Of a stretch of DNA of 64,000 bases, positions 26,304 through 34,097 are shown piece by piece. The notes beneath the pieces were generated by a model. It made no database searches, had not been told where the DNA came from, and saw nothing but the letters and a program-made list of their open reading frames with translations. Position numbers and translations under genes: made by a program. Each line of letters begins with the position of its first letter. The stretch's first letter is position 1. Source of the DNA: Bog-756 sp963813525 (GTDB lineage: Bacteria > Actinomycetota > Acidimicrobiia > Acidimicrobiales > RAAP-2); the NCBI GenBank assembly GCA_963813525.1, contig CAWEZI010000003.1:434001-498000 (forward strand), given 5' to 3'.

Positions 26304-26686
26304 CCCTCCACATGCGGCTTCTGCTCACCGCCATGGTGGCTCTGGTCGTGGTGGGGGTCATGGTGGGCGCCGACGTGGTCACCTTGACCAAGGCAAAGCC
26401 CAGTTTCGACAAGGAGACCAGAGCCTTCAATCGACTCCTGCACGCGTCACCGACGACCACCCTCCCGGCCCACTCCCACACCGACTCCCGGCCGTCGCCT
26501 GCAGGCCTACCGCAGCCGACACGTTCCCCGTCGGCCCCGTCGGCCCCGTCGGCCCAGTCGGCTCGCTCTACTCCGTCAGCTCCGTCAAACCTGTCAGCTG
26601 CGTCGGCGCAGGCGGCTCAGGCGACTCGGCCGGCTCAGGCTCATTCCGCCCGGCCCGCGTCCGCCCATTCGGCTCCGTCAGGCTAG
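26300..26686 (+). CDS. Small membrane-anchored Ser/Pro/Ala-rich protein, unknown function
   Basis: A 128-residue protein not recognised as any family. It has one hydrophobic segment near the N-terminus (RLLLTAMVALVVVGVMVGA, about 5-23), a short charged stretch, then about 85 residues of Ser/Pro/Ala/Thr-rich low complexity with PSAPSAPSA repeats. The GTG at 26300 overlaps the preceding stop as GTGA, the main reason to accept it as real. ATG 26312 is an alternative start. Topology suggests an anchor with an extracellular flexible tail. It is convergent with the Thr-rich protein at 26740, which has a similar layout. Confidence 0.55.
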   Translation: MTLHMRLLLTAMVALVVVGVMVGADVVTLTKAKPSFDKETRAFNRLLHASPTTTLPAHSHTDSRPSPAGLPQPTRSPSAPSAPSAQSARSTPSAPSNLSAASAQAAQATRPAQAHSARPASAHSAPSG

Positions 26687-26739
26687 GCACTGCGGCGCCA
26701 CTCGCCGCTGGTCCCTTGCCCTCATCGGCTGATGGCGTC

Positions 26740-27471
26740 TCAGGGTGAGGTAGTTGTCGAGCTCGATGAGGTGCCCGTTGATCCGAGCGTCGACGTGGTC
26801 GTCGATTTCGGGAGGGTGGTGGTCGTAGTAGTCGTTGTCGGGATGTTGGCGGCGGTGGTCGTGGTGGTGGATCCGAATGGAGCCGTGGTGGTGGAACCGG
26901 AGGGAGCGGGGGGCGACGTCGGTGTCGTTGTCCCCGTGCTGTGGGGTCGAGTCGTCGTGGTCGTTGTGCTTGTCGTCGTGGTGGTGGTCGAAGCACTGAT
27001 GGCACCGGGAACGAAGTACGTCTGACCGTCCGAACCCTTGAATACGGCTCCGCTGGTGGACTGCGTTGGGTAGAGGTAGAGCAGAGTTCCAAAACCGACG
27101 AAGGCCACGACCATGAGCAGGGTGGACCTTCGAATGCGAAAGCGTCGGCTGACCGGGAGCGACATGAAGCCGAACAAGGGTTTGTGCCTTATCGGCGGGT
27201 CGGCGTCGCCCTTGTCGCCCGAGGGCGGCGAACCAGGAGGCGAACCCACCGCCGAGGCCAGCGTGAGACGTTCGGTAGCGTTGCCGAGAGCGTCCACTGA
27301 GGTCGGCTCACCGGTCGCCTCCGTCGAGCTGCTCTCTGCCGAACCGCCCTCTGCCGAACCGCCCTCTGCCGAGTCACCTTCCGCCGAGGCGCCCTCCACC
27401 GAGAGCCCCTCCCCCGCGCCGTCGGCGCCACTGTCCGAGCCGGCGGGCCCTCCTCCCGAGCCGTTGTTCAC
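26740..27471 (-). CDS. Single-pass membrane protein with threonine-rich (mucin-like) outer domain, coupled to MscS
   Basis: A 243-residue protein of unknown function. Residues 1-95 are Gly/Ser/Glu-rich with SAEGGSAEGGSAES repeats from a 15-base DNA repeat. A basic stretch (RRFRIRRST) leads into one transmembrane helix (LLMVVAFVGFGTLLYLYP, about 117-134). The rest is Thr/Ser-rich with long threonine runs. The positive-inside rule places the acidic N-terminus in the cytoplasm and the Thr-rich part outside. The GTG start at 27471 overlaps the stop of the mechanosensitive channel gene (GTGA), so the two are made together. A tether or gate-modifying partner of the channel is a speculation from that coupling. 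Confidence 0.7.
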   Translation of the reverse strand: MNNGSGGGPAGSDSGADGAGEGLSVEGASAEGDSAEGGSAEGGSAESSSTEATGEPTSVDALGNATERLTLASAVGSPPGSPPSGDKGDADPPIRHKPLFGFMSLPVSRRFRIRRSTLLMVVAFVGFGTLLYLYPTQSTSGAVFKGSDGQTYFVPGAISASTTTTTTSTTTTTTRPHSTGTTTPTSPPAPSGSTTTAPFGSTTTTTAANIPTTTTTTTTLPKSTTTSTLGSTGTSSSSTTTSP

Positions 27472-28259
27472 TCCGACTCCGCCGGGGCCGCGTCACCGAT
27501 CGAAGGCGACATCACGCCGGCCGAGCGGAGAGCGGTGGCCGCCCGCAGTCGGATCTCGCGTGCCACCTCGAATTGGCGACCGGGCAACGTCCTGGCGATG
27601 AGACGCAGCTGCACGTAGCCCACGTCGATGGTCTCGACCCCGGCCACTACGGGGGAGCCGAGGAGCAGTTCCTTCCATTTCGGGTCGGCTGCCATACGCG
27701 CCACCACGTCCTTCAAGAGGGCGGTCACCTGATCGAGGTCCTCGGTCACCGAGACCGGTATGTCGATGACCGCCCGTGACCAGTCCTTGGACAAATTGGT
27801 GACTTGACGAAGAGCGCTGTTGGGCACCACCACCAGCTCGCCCTGTGCAGTCCGGATCTTGGTCACCCGGAGAGTCAGTTCCTCGACCGTGCCGGTGATG
27901 CCCGTCGTCTGGCCCGGAACGGACAGGCGGATCACGTCACCGAAGGCGAATTGATGCTCGGCGAACAGGAAGAAGCCGGCGAGCAGGTCCCCCACCATCT
28001 GTTGGGCCCCGAAGCCGAGGCCGATGCCCACCACGGTGGCCGGGGCGACCAGTGTGGTCAGCGGCAGGCCCAGTCGGTCAAGGGCCAGTATGACTCCCAC
28101 GAAATAGGTGAGAGCCACAACCGCCCACTCCAGCGCCTCACTCACCCCCCGCGCCCGTTTGAGGTTCTCGGGCGCGAGCGAACCGGCCTCAATCTCGCTG
28201 CGGATCTGGGCGTCGATCCAAAGCCGACGGCGATGCCCGAGCCAGTGGGCGAACCGCAC
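27468..28259 (-). CDS. MscS-family mechanosensitive ion channel
   Basis: A 263-residue protein with the MscS pore-lining helix and signature (VVGIGLGFGAQQMVGDLLAGFF, about 77-98). Next come AFGDVIRL, the beta domain VEELTLRVTKIRTAQGELVVVPN, and the alpha/beta C-terminal domain. It releases solutes under osmotic down-shock. The start is doubtful. With GTG 28259 the protein begins inside a transmembrane helix. The frame stays open for 26 more codons to a TAG at 28338-28340, and those codons encode WFQNHLLPTVVILLGAGLLV, clearly a membrane helix, yet no ATG, GTG or TTG stands in them. An ATG at 28344 is one base out of frame. A rare start codon or a frameshift is possible. Confidence 0.85.
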   Translation of the reverse strand: MRFAHWLGHRRRLWIDAQIRSEIEAGSLAPENLKRARGVSEALEWAVVALTYFVGVILALDRLGLPLTTLVAPATVVGIGLGFGAQQMVGDLLAGFFLFAEHQFAFGDVIRLSVPGQTTGITGTVEELTLRVTKIRTAQGELVVVPNSALRQVTNLSKDWSRAVIDIPVSVTEDLDQVTALLKDVVARMAADPKWKELLLGSPVVAGVETIDVGYVQLRLIARTLPGRQFEVAREIRLRAATALRSAGVMSPSIGDAAPAESE

Positions 28260-28424
28260 CAGGAGCCCTGCGCCCAGGAGGATGACGACGGTGGGAAGAA
28301 GGTGATTTTGGAACCAATGGTGGTCGATCGTCGGAAACTACCATCGACCGTCTGGCCCCCCCGGCCCCGAGCAGGGCCTCGGCCCGGGAGCCGGGCCAGC
28401 GGCGTTACCTGTCGGTACCGTAAA

Positions 28425-28439
28425 CTGACGGTCTGTCAG
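28425..28439. promoter_or_regulatory. Perfect CTGAC-N5-GTCAG site upstream of the 28522 amidohydrolase
   Basis: The site reads CTGAC, GGTCT, GTCAG and ends 82 bases before the ATG at 28522. The arms are identical to those at 21653 and 30419, while the central five bases differ, as expected of a dimeric repressor site. Confidence 0.65.
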
Positions 28440-28521
28440 GTCTGGATCGAGCTTCTCCGAGCGAGGGGCCGGTAGTCAGCCGACACCGATGCGTCGCCGT
28501 CTCACCCTGGGAGGACACCAC

Positions 28522-30255
28522 ATGCTCGACTACGTGATCCGCAACGGCCTGGTCGTCGACGGCACCGGGGCTCCCGGCCGCCGGGCCGACGTGGGCATCC
28601 GCGACGGGAAGATCGTGGCCGTCGGTGAGGTGGATGAGAAGGGTGCCACAGAACTCGATGCCGAGGGTCTGGTCGTGGCACCCGGCATCATCGACCCCCA
28701 CACCCACTACGACGCCCAGCTGTTCTGGGATCCCACGGCATCGCCGTCCAACCTCCACGGCGTGACGACCGTCATCGGCGGCAACTGCGGATTCACCTTG
28801 GCCCCCATCAAGTCCGAGGACCACGACTACATCAGGCGGATGATGGCCAAGGTGGAGGGAATGCCCTTGGTGGCGCTGGAGAACGGCCTGCCCTGGGACT
28901 GGACCAGCTTCGCCGACTACCTGGGCAAGCTGGAGGGCAACCTCGGCGTCAATGCCGGCTTCCTGGTCGGGCACTGCGCCCTGCGCCGGTGGGTGATGGG
29001 CGACGAGCGGGGAGCCGAGGTGGCCACCGAGGACGAGGTAGCCGACATGTCCCGCCTGCTGGCCGAATCGCTGGAGGCCGGTGGGCTGGGATTCTCGTCG
29101 TCCCAGTCCCGCACCCATTCGGACGGCGACGGCAAACCGATCTCGTCCCGCAATGCCGATCGCCGCGAGATGTTGGCCTTCTGTGAAGTGGTCCGTGATC
29201 ATCCGGGCACCACCCTCGAGTACATCACCAACGGCTGTCTCGACACCTTCACGGATGACGAGATCGATCTGATGGTGGCCATGACCACCACGGCCCGGCG
29301 CCCCCTCAACTGGAACCTGCTGACTGTCGACTCACGCACGCCGGACAAGACCACCCGCCAGCTCGAGGCCTCGGCCCGGGCCGCCGAGGCGGGCGGCCGC
29401 ATCGTGGCGCTGACCATGCCCACCCTGGTGCCCATGAACATGAGCTTCAGGACACACTGCGCCCTCTTCCTCATCCCCGGTTGGGGCGATGTCATGGGGC
29501 TGCCGGTGGAGCAGCGCATCGAGAAGCTGTCCGACCCCGCCGTCCGGGATCAGCTGGACGAACTGGCCCACTCCGAGGGGGCCGGTGTGTTCCGCCGCCT
29601 GTCCCACTGGGCCAACTACATCATCGGGGACACCTTCGCCCCCGAAAACGAGGGCTACAGCTGGCGCGACGTCGGGTCCATCGCCAAGGAGCAGGGCAAG
29701 CCCCCCTTCGACGCACTGCTCGACCTGGTCATTGCCGATGAACTCCGGACGGTTCTGTGGCCCAAGGCCTCTGACGGAGACGACGCCTCATGGGCCGCCC
29801 GGGTGGAGGTGTGGAACGATCCCGGGGCCATGGTGGGCGGCTCGGACGCCGGAGCGCACCTCGACCGGATGTGCGGCTCCAACTACCCCACGTCGTTCCT
29901 GGGCGACTGCCTACGGAAGCGGAAGCTGGTGTCCCTGGAGCAGGCCATCCACATGATGACTCAGGCCCCGGCCGAGCTGCTCGGTCTGCACGACCGCGGC
30001 CTGATCACCGAAGGACTGTGCGCCGACCTGTTCGTCTTCGACCCCGAGACGGTTGGTTCCGAGCCGGCCACGCTGGTCCACGACCTCCCTGGCGGTAGCC
30101 CCCGACTCATCGCCGATGCCATCGGAGTGGTCAGGGTGCTGGTCAATGGGATCGAGACCATTGCCGACGGCAAGCCCACCGGCAACCTCCCAGGGGCCCT
30201 GCTCAAGTCAGGTCAGGACACGGTGACCGTCGACCCGTCGATGAGCGAGGTTTAA
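28522..30255 (+). CDS. N-acyl-D-amino-acid deacylase-like amidohydrolase (amidohydrolase-3 family)
   Basis: A 577-residue metallohydrolase. The start LDYVIRNGLVVDGTG is the usual small beta-sandwich. Metal ligands are seen in DPHTHYDAQ (H60, H62), a GHCALR histidine near 155 and GGSDAGAHLDRM near 440 (aspartate ligand). The family cleaves N-acyl bonds of D-amino acids, or other cyclic or acyl amides; specificity is not readable here. ATG 28522 is chosen because GGGAGGA precedes it by seven bases. The gene has its own upstream region with a CTGAC-N5-GTCAG palindrome and shares that motif with the aldehyde dehydrogenase behind it, so both probably belong to the same catabolic regulon. Confidence 0.88.
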   Translation: MLDYVIRNGLVVDGTGAPGRRADVGIRDGKIVAVGEVDEKGATELDAEGLVVAPGIIDPHTHYDAQLFWDPTASPSNLHGVTTVIGGNCGFTLAPIKSEDHDYIRRMMAKVEGMPLVALENGLPWDWTSFADYLGKLEGNLGVNAGFLVGHCALRRWVMGDERGAEVATEDEVADMSRLLAESLEAGGLGFSSSQSRTHSDGDGKPISSRNADRREMLAFCEVVRDHPGTTLEYITNGCLDTFTDDEIDLMVAMTTTARRPLNWNLLTVDSRTPDKTTRQLEASARAAEAGGRIVALTMPTLVPMNMSFRTHCALFLIPGWGDVMGLPVEQRIEKLSDPAVRDQLDELAHSEGAGVFRRLSHWANYIIGDTFAPENEGYSWRDVGSIAKEQGKPPFDALLDLVIADELRTVLWPKASDGDDASWAARVEVWNDPGAMVGGSDAGAHLDRMCGSNYPTSFLGDCLRKRKLVSLEQAIHMMTQAPAELLGLHDRGLITEGLCADLFVFDPETVGSEPATLVHDLPGGSPRLIADAIGVVRVLVNGIETIADGKPTGNLPGALLKSGQDTVTVDPSMSEV

Positions 30256-30418
30256 GCGGGGTCTGACCGGGGCGACTACGGACTGTTCGCAGACAAGGGG
30301 CACTCCTGACACGGGACGCGGCGCCGACACGGGACACACCTGACGGTAGAAACACGCCCGTCATGGGGTCTTCGTCACCACGCTCGATCTGCCGTTTCGA
30401 CACTGACCACCTACACTG

Positions 30419-30433
30419 CTGACGAGGCGTCAG
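30419..30433. promoter_or_regulatory. Perfect CTGAC-N5-GTCAG palindrome upstream of the aldehyde dehydrogenase
   Basis: The site CTGACGAGGCGTCAG has arms of six bases (CTGACG / CGTCAG) and ends 93 bases before the ATG at 30527. It is the third perfect copy in the window. Confidence 0.65.
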
Positions 30434-30526
30434 ATTCTCCTGGCGACACCATCACAGACATACGGCGGCCGACCACGGCCGCCAGGGGATCCATGGCGAT
30501 CCACGAGCATGAAAGGGGACCCGGCA

Positions 30527-31996
30527 ATGGGAGCTCAGATCACCAAGGACGAGACACAGCTGCTCATCGGCGGCACGTGGGTCGAGGCCGGCGACGGCAC
30601 CTACGACATCATCAACCCGGCCACCGAACAGGTGGTCGGCCAGGCCCCGAACGCGTCGGTGGATGACGCCAACGCCGCTGCCGCGGCAGCCAGGGAGGCC
30701 TTCCCGGCCTGGTCCGCCACCCCGGTGGAGGAGCGACTGGCTCTGCTCAAGAAGGCGGCCGCCGCTATACGAGCGAAGAACGACGAGCTCGTCCCCCTGG
30801 TCATCGCCGAGACAGGCGCCACCGCGTCGGTGGGCTCCCGCATGCAGGTCCCCGTGAGTGCGGCCCGCTTTGACCGATACTCCCAGGACATAAGTCATGT
30901 TCAGGAGCACATGCTTCCGCCAATTGTCTCCGCAGCCACACCGCTTGCGCCTGGCGGACTGATCAGTGCTCTGGCCTACCGCCAGCCGGTTGGGGTAGTG
31001 ACCGCCATCGCCAGCTACAACTTCCCCATGACCAACATGGCTGGCAAGGTGGCGCCCGCTCTGGCCATGGGCAACACCGTGATTATGAAACCTGCTCCTC
31101 AGGACCCCCTGGCGGTCATCGAGATGGCCCGCGTGCTCGACGAGGTGGGTTTCCCTCCCGGGGTCATCAACATCATCAACTCCCAGAGCCCCGAGCCGGC
31201 GGCGACCCTCACCAGCACCCCCGACGTGGACATGGTTTCCTTCACCGGGTCCACGGCCGTGGGCCAGCGCATTGCCGCCGCCGGCGCGCCGACCATGAAA
31301 CGCATGCTCATGGAACTGGGCGGCAAAGGGGCGGCCGTGGTGTTCGAGGATGCCGACGTCAAAGGGGTCGTCACCGCCATCGGCTCGGTCTGGGCGTTCC
31401 ATTCGGGGCAGATCTGCACCGCTCCCACCCGGGCCATCGTGCATCGGAGCATCTTCGACCAGGTGGTCGCCGGGCTCACCCAGTTCGCCGGGGTGCTCAA
31501 GGTGGGCGATCCCACCGAGGCGTCGACCGTGGTAGGACCGCTCATTTCGGCGGCCCAGCAGAAGCGGGTTCTCGACTACATCGAAACCGGTCGCAAGGAG
31601 GGCGAGGTGGTGGTCGGCGGCGGCCGGCCGGAGACCCTGCCCACCGGCTACTACGTGGAGCCGACGCTGGTGCTGGGAACCAACGACATCACGGTGGCTC
31701 GGGAGGAGATCTTCGGCCCGGTGGTGGTGGCCATCCCCTTCGACGACGAGGAAGAGGGCATCGCCATCGCCAACGATTCGGAGTTCGGTCTGTACGACTA
31801 CGTGTTCTCGTCGGACACTCCCCGCGCCTTCCGGGTGGCCAAGCTTCTCCGGGCCGGGCACGTCGGCATCAACACCGCGGAGAGGAACATGGATGCTCCC
31901 TTCGGCGGATTCAAGATGAGCGGCATAGGCCGCGACGGCGGCGACACCGGGCTCGAGGCCTACTCGGAGATGCAGTCGATCATTTGGTCGAGTTGA
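30527..31996 (+). CDS. NAD(P)-dependent aldehyde dehydrogenase
   Basis: A 489-residue aldehyde dehydrogenase with all family marks: FIGGTW-like LLIGGTWVEAG near 14, the cofactor segment ASYNFPMTNM, catalytic E263 in MELGGKG, nucleophile C297 in GQICTAPTR, and the late EEIFGPVV. It would oxidise an aldehyde to the carboxylic acid. The neighbouring amidohydrolase and acyl-CoA genes suggest an aldehyde from side-chain or ring catabolism. ATG 30527 is chosen because AAAGGGG stands about nine bases upstream; the ATG at 30509 lies before that ribosome site. It is probably monocistronic, with a palindromic operator candidate upstream and a hairpin behind. Confidence 0.93.
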   Translation: MGAQITKDETQLLIGGTWVEAGDGTYDIINPATEQVVGQAPNASVDDANAAAAAAREAFPAWSATPVEERLALLKKAAAAIRAKNDELVPLVIAETGATASVGSRMQVPVSAARFDRYSQDISHVQEHMLPPIVSAATPLAPGGLISALAYRQPVGVVTAIASYNFPMTNMAGKVAPALAMGNTVIMKPAPQDPLAVIEMARVLDEVGFPPGVINIINSQSPEPAATLTSTPDVDMVSFTGSTAVGQRIAAAGAPTMKRMLMELGGKGAAVVFEDADVKGVVTAIGSVWAFHSGQICTAPTRAIVHRSIFDQVVAGLTQFAGVLKVGDPTEASTVVGPLISAAQQKRVLDYIETGRKEGEVVVGGGRPETLPTGYYVEPTLVLGTNDITVAREEIFGPVVVAIPFDDEEEGIAIANDSEFGLYDYVFSSDTPRAFRVAKLLRAGHVGINTAERNMDAPFGGFKMSGIGRDGGDTGLEAYSEMQSIIWSS

Positions 31997-32386
31997 ACAG
32001 GAACTTCGTAGGCACGGTTTACAGAGATTGGAAAACGGTGGCAGGTGTGTCTGACCTGCCCTTTCGTCATTGATAACCGTAAGCAGTCGTTGACCGTTTG
32101 TGATCGGCCGGGGACTCTCTAGGGAGTAGGTACTGGCTTCCTGTGGCACCGTGCTCACGGATTGCGAGCGATGCGAGGTGCGTCCGATGATGCACTCGCG
32201 CGTTGCGACGTGATGGTGAAGTGAGAACTCCCGCTCGCCGATGCGGCACGTGGGATATGCCTTGATGAATTCCGATCGTGACCGGTTCTATGTCAGTGCA
32301 AGTGGCAACGCCCCACTCAGTTATGGCAGACTCCCCGTTGTCTTAGCGTAGTGACGGCTAAGGTCTGGACCGAAGGCGGGACTCAA
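31997..32386. other. Intergenic region with a terminator-like hairpin, lower GC than the surroundings
   Basis: The gap is 390 bases. Close behind the aldehyde dehydrogenase, GGCAGGT (32040-32046) and ACCTGCC (32054-32060) form a perfect seven-base hairpin with a seven-base loop followed by CTTTCGTCATT, a plausible terminator. The remainder, up to the repeat-protein gene, is visibly less GC-rich and presumably holds that gene's promoter. I see no RNA gene and no convincing small open frame. Confidence 0.5.
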
Positions 32387-33664
32387 ATGAAAGGCACAGC
32401 TGGTAGCCGGCGGATGGCTGTCATGGCGATCACCCTCGCGATTGGAGTGTCGCTCACATCAATCGGGAGCACTTCGGTAGCGAATGCCGCCGCAGCTTCG
32501 ATAGCGCACGACAGTTCGACCCCAATATGCGCTACATATTTCACCACCCCAGTTGAGGGATGCATAACTCCGTATTCGACTGGCGTCGTCTTTAGTTGGA
32601 CGGGCGCAACGGCCCCTGTGACGGAACAATTCTATGGTTGGGCGGATCAGGGCGCGAGAATTGTTTGTGAAGGACCGAACTATTCGGTATTCGTTCCACT
32701 TCCCGCTGGGTCATGGCAAGTCGCATCATCACTAGTGAATGTGGAGACAAACGCAACAGCCGCAGACGGGGGGGTCGTCTTCAAAGGCGTTGTTGTGGTG
32801 GGTGGAACCAATACGACACCTCCACCAGCAACATCGTGCATCGTTCCGCCAGGCCCCATCCCCGGCCCCGTCACCGCACCTGCACCTGCACCTGCACCTG
32901 CACCTGGACCTACACCTGCTCCTTCTCCCGCTTCTGCCGTGGGAATGGCCTCAACTCCTGATGGAGGTGGGTATTGGTTGGCTTGGTCGAACGGAAACGT
33001 GACAGTCCACGGCGACGCTCAGAATTACGGCAACGTTTCGCAACTCAGACTCAACGCACCTATAGCCCACATCGTTTCGACGCCGAGCGGCAAGGGTTAC
33101 TGGTTGGTGGCATCGGATGGAGGAACCTTCGCCTTTGGTGACGCCGGATTCTATGGGTCCATGGGAGGCCAACACCTCAATCAGCCGGTTGTGGACATAG
33201 CCCCGACCAGCGATGGTCGGGGCTACTGGCTGGTGGCCTCGGATGGGGGCATCTTTTCCTTTGGGGATGCCCGTTTCCACGGATCTATGGGTGCAGCCCA
33301 TCTCAACCAACCAGTTGTGGGCATTGCCGCTGACGCTGCGACCGGTGGGTACTGGGAAGTTGCCAGTGACGGAGGGATCTTTGCCTTCGATGCGCCTTTC
33401 CACGGCAGCACGGGTGCCATTCGCCTCAACCAACCCGTGAACGGGATGGCCCCCACACCGAACGACGGCGGATATTGGTTTGTCGCATCCGATGGGGGTC
33501 TCTTCGCGTTTGGAAACGCGTGCTTCCACGGATCGATGGGTGGGACGAATCTCAACGCTCCGGTCGTTGGCATGGCCACAGACCCCGCGACTGGTGGATA
33601 TTGGTTGGTGGGCAGTGATGGTGGGATTTTCGCCTTTGACGCGCCGTTCTTTGGCGCTGGCTGA
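32387..33664 (+). CDS. Secreted six-repeat GYW propeller protein with N-terminal unknown domain
   Basis: A 425-residue exported protein. Residues 1-38 form a signal peptide (basic start, hydrophobic core, ending VANAAAA). About 40-165 is an unrecognised beta-rich domain with several cysteines, and about 170-195 a Pro/Ala linker. From about 198 there are six GYW repeats of about 42 residues (GYWLVASDGGIFSFGDA, FHGSMG, L-x-QPVVGIA). The N-terminal end supplies VGMASTPDG and the last repeat stops after FFGAG, so the missing strand of the final repeat is provided by the start. That is the pattern of a ring-closed beta-propeller (inference). Codon use is clearly less GC-rich than in neighbours, which may indicate transfer. 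ATG 32387 follows GAAGGCGGGA. Confidence 0.8.
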   Translation: MKGTAGSRRMAVMAITLAIGVSLTSIGSTSVANAAAASIAHDSSTPICATYFTTPVEGCITPYSTGVVFSWTGATAPVTEQFYGWADQGARIVCEGPNYSVFVPLPAGSWQVASSLVNVETNATAADGGVVFKGVVVVGGTNTTPPPATSCIVPPGPIPGPVTAPAPAPAPAPGPTPAPSPASAVGMASTPDGGGYWLAWSNGNVTVHGDAQNYGNVSQLRLNAPIAHIVSTPSGKGYWLVASDGGTFAFGDAGFYGSMGGQHLNQPVVDIAPTSDGRGYWLVASDGGIFSFGDARFHGSMGAAHLNQPVVGIAADAATGGYWEVASDGGIFAFDAPFHGSTGAIRLNQPVNGMAPTPNDGGYWFVASDGGLFAFGNACFHGSMGGTNLNAPVVGMATDPATGGYWLVGSDGGIFAFDAPFFGAG

Positions 33665-34097
33665 GGCTACTTCGGTCATGGTCTCCGCAAGTGAAACGGT
33701 GATCACCCTCAACGGCCAAAGTGAAGGGCCAAGATCCGACGACCGTCCAGGCCACCAACCCTTCGCCTAAGCCACTCTTTTGCGATGGCCCCTACCTCAG
33801 ACAGGGGGCTGCAGCGTTTGTGCCCCGGATACCAGGCGGTTATCCCGCGCTTCGGATCTGAGGCGGGTCCCGGGCCGACCCGTCGCGCACCGGTAGGAGT
33901 CTCCCTTTGGCCTTTGCCGGTCACGACACGTTGAACAGGATCGCCTGAGCGGATCGGCACGTGACGGGTCGGCGTAACGGGTTCGGGCCGCACGGGTTGG
34001 CGCGTCGGTCCCTGTCCGGCCGAAGGGACCTTCCCGGAAGGGAGCCTCCGACTCACAATCCACCGGCTTTGTTCGAATCCGAGGAAGGCTCCGAGGG
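33665..34097. other. Gap between two convergent repeat-protein genes
   Basis: The stretch is 433 bases without a credible gene. It holds hairpins such as CGGGTC / GACCCG (33864-33882) and CCTTCC / GGAAGG near 34030, which could end transcription from both sides. A GTTCGAATCC string at 34071 resembles a tRNA T-loop, but no tRNA folds around it. Confidence 0.4.

Noticed and set aside
34071..34080. tRNA T-loop-like GTTCGAATCC
   Set aside because: Flanking bases do not form a T-stem, and no anticodon arm or acceptor stem could be folded.
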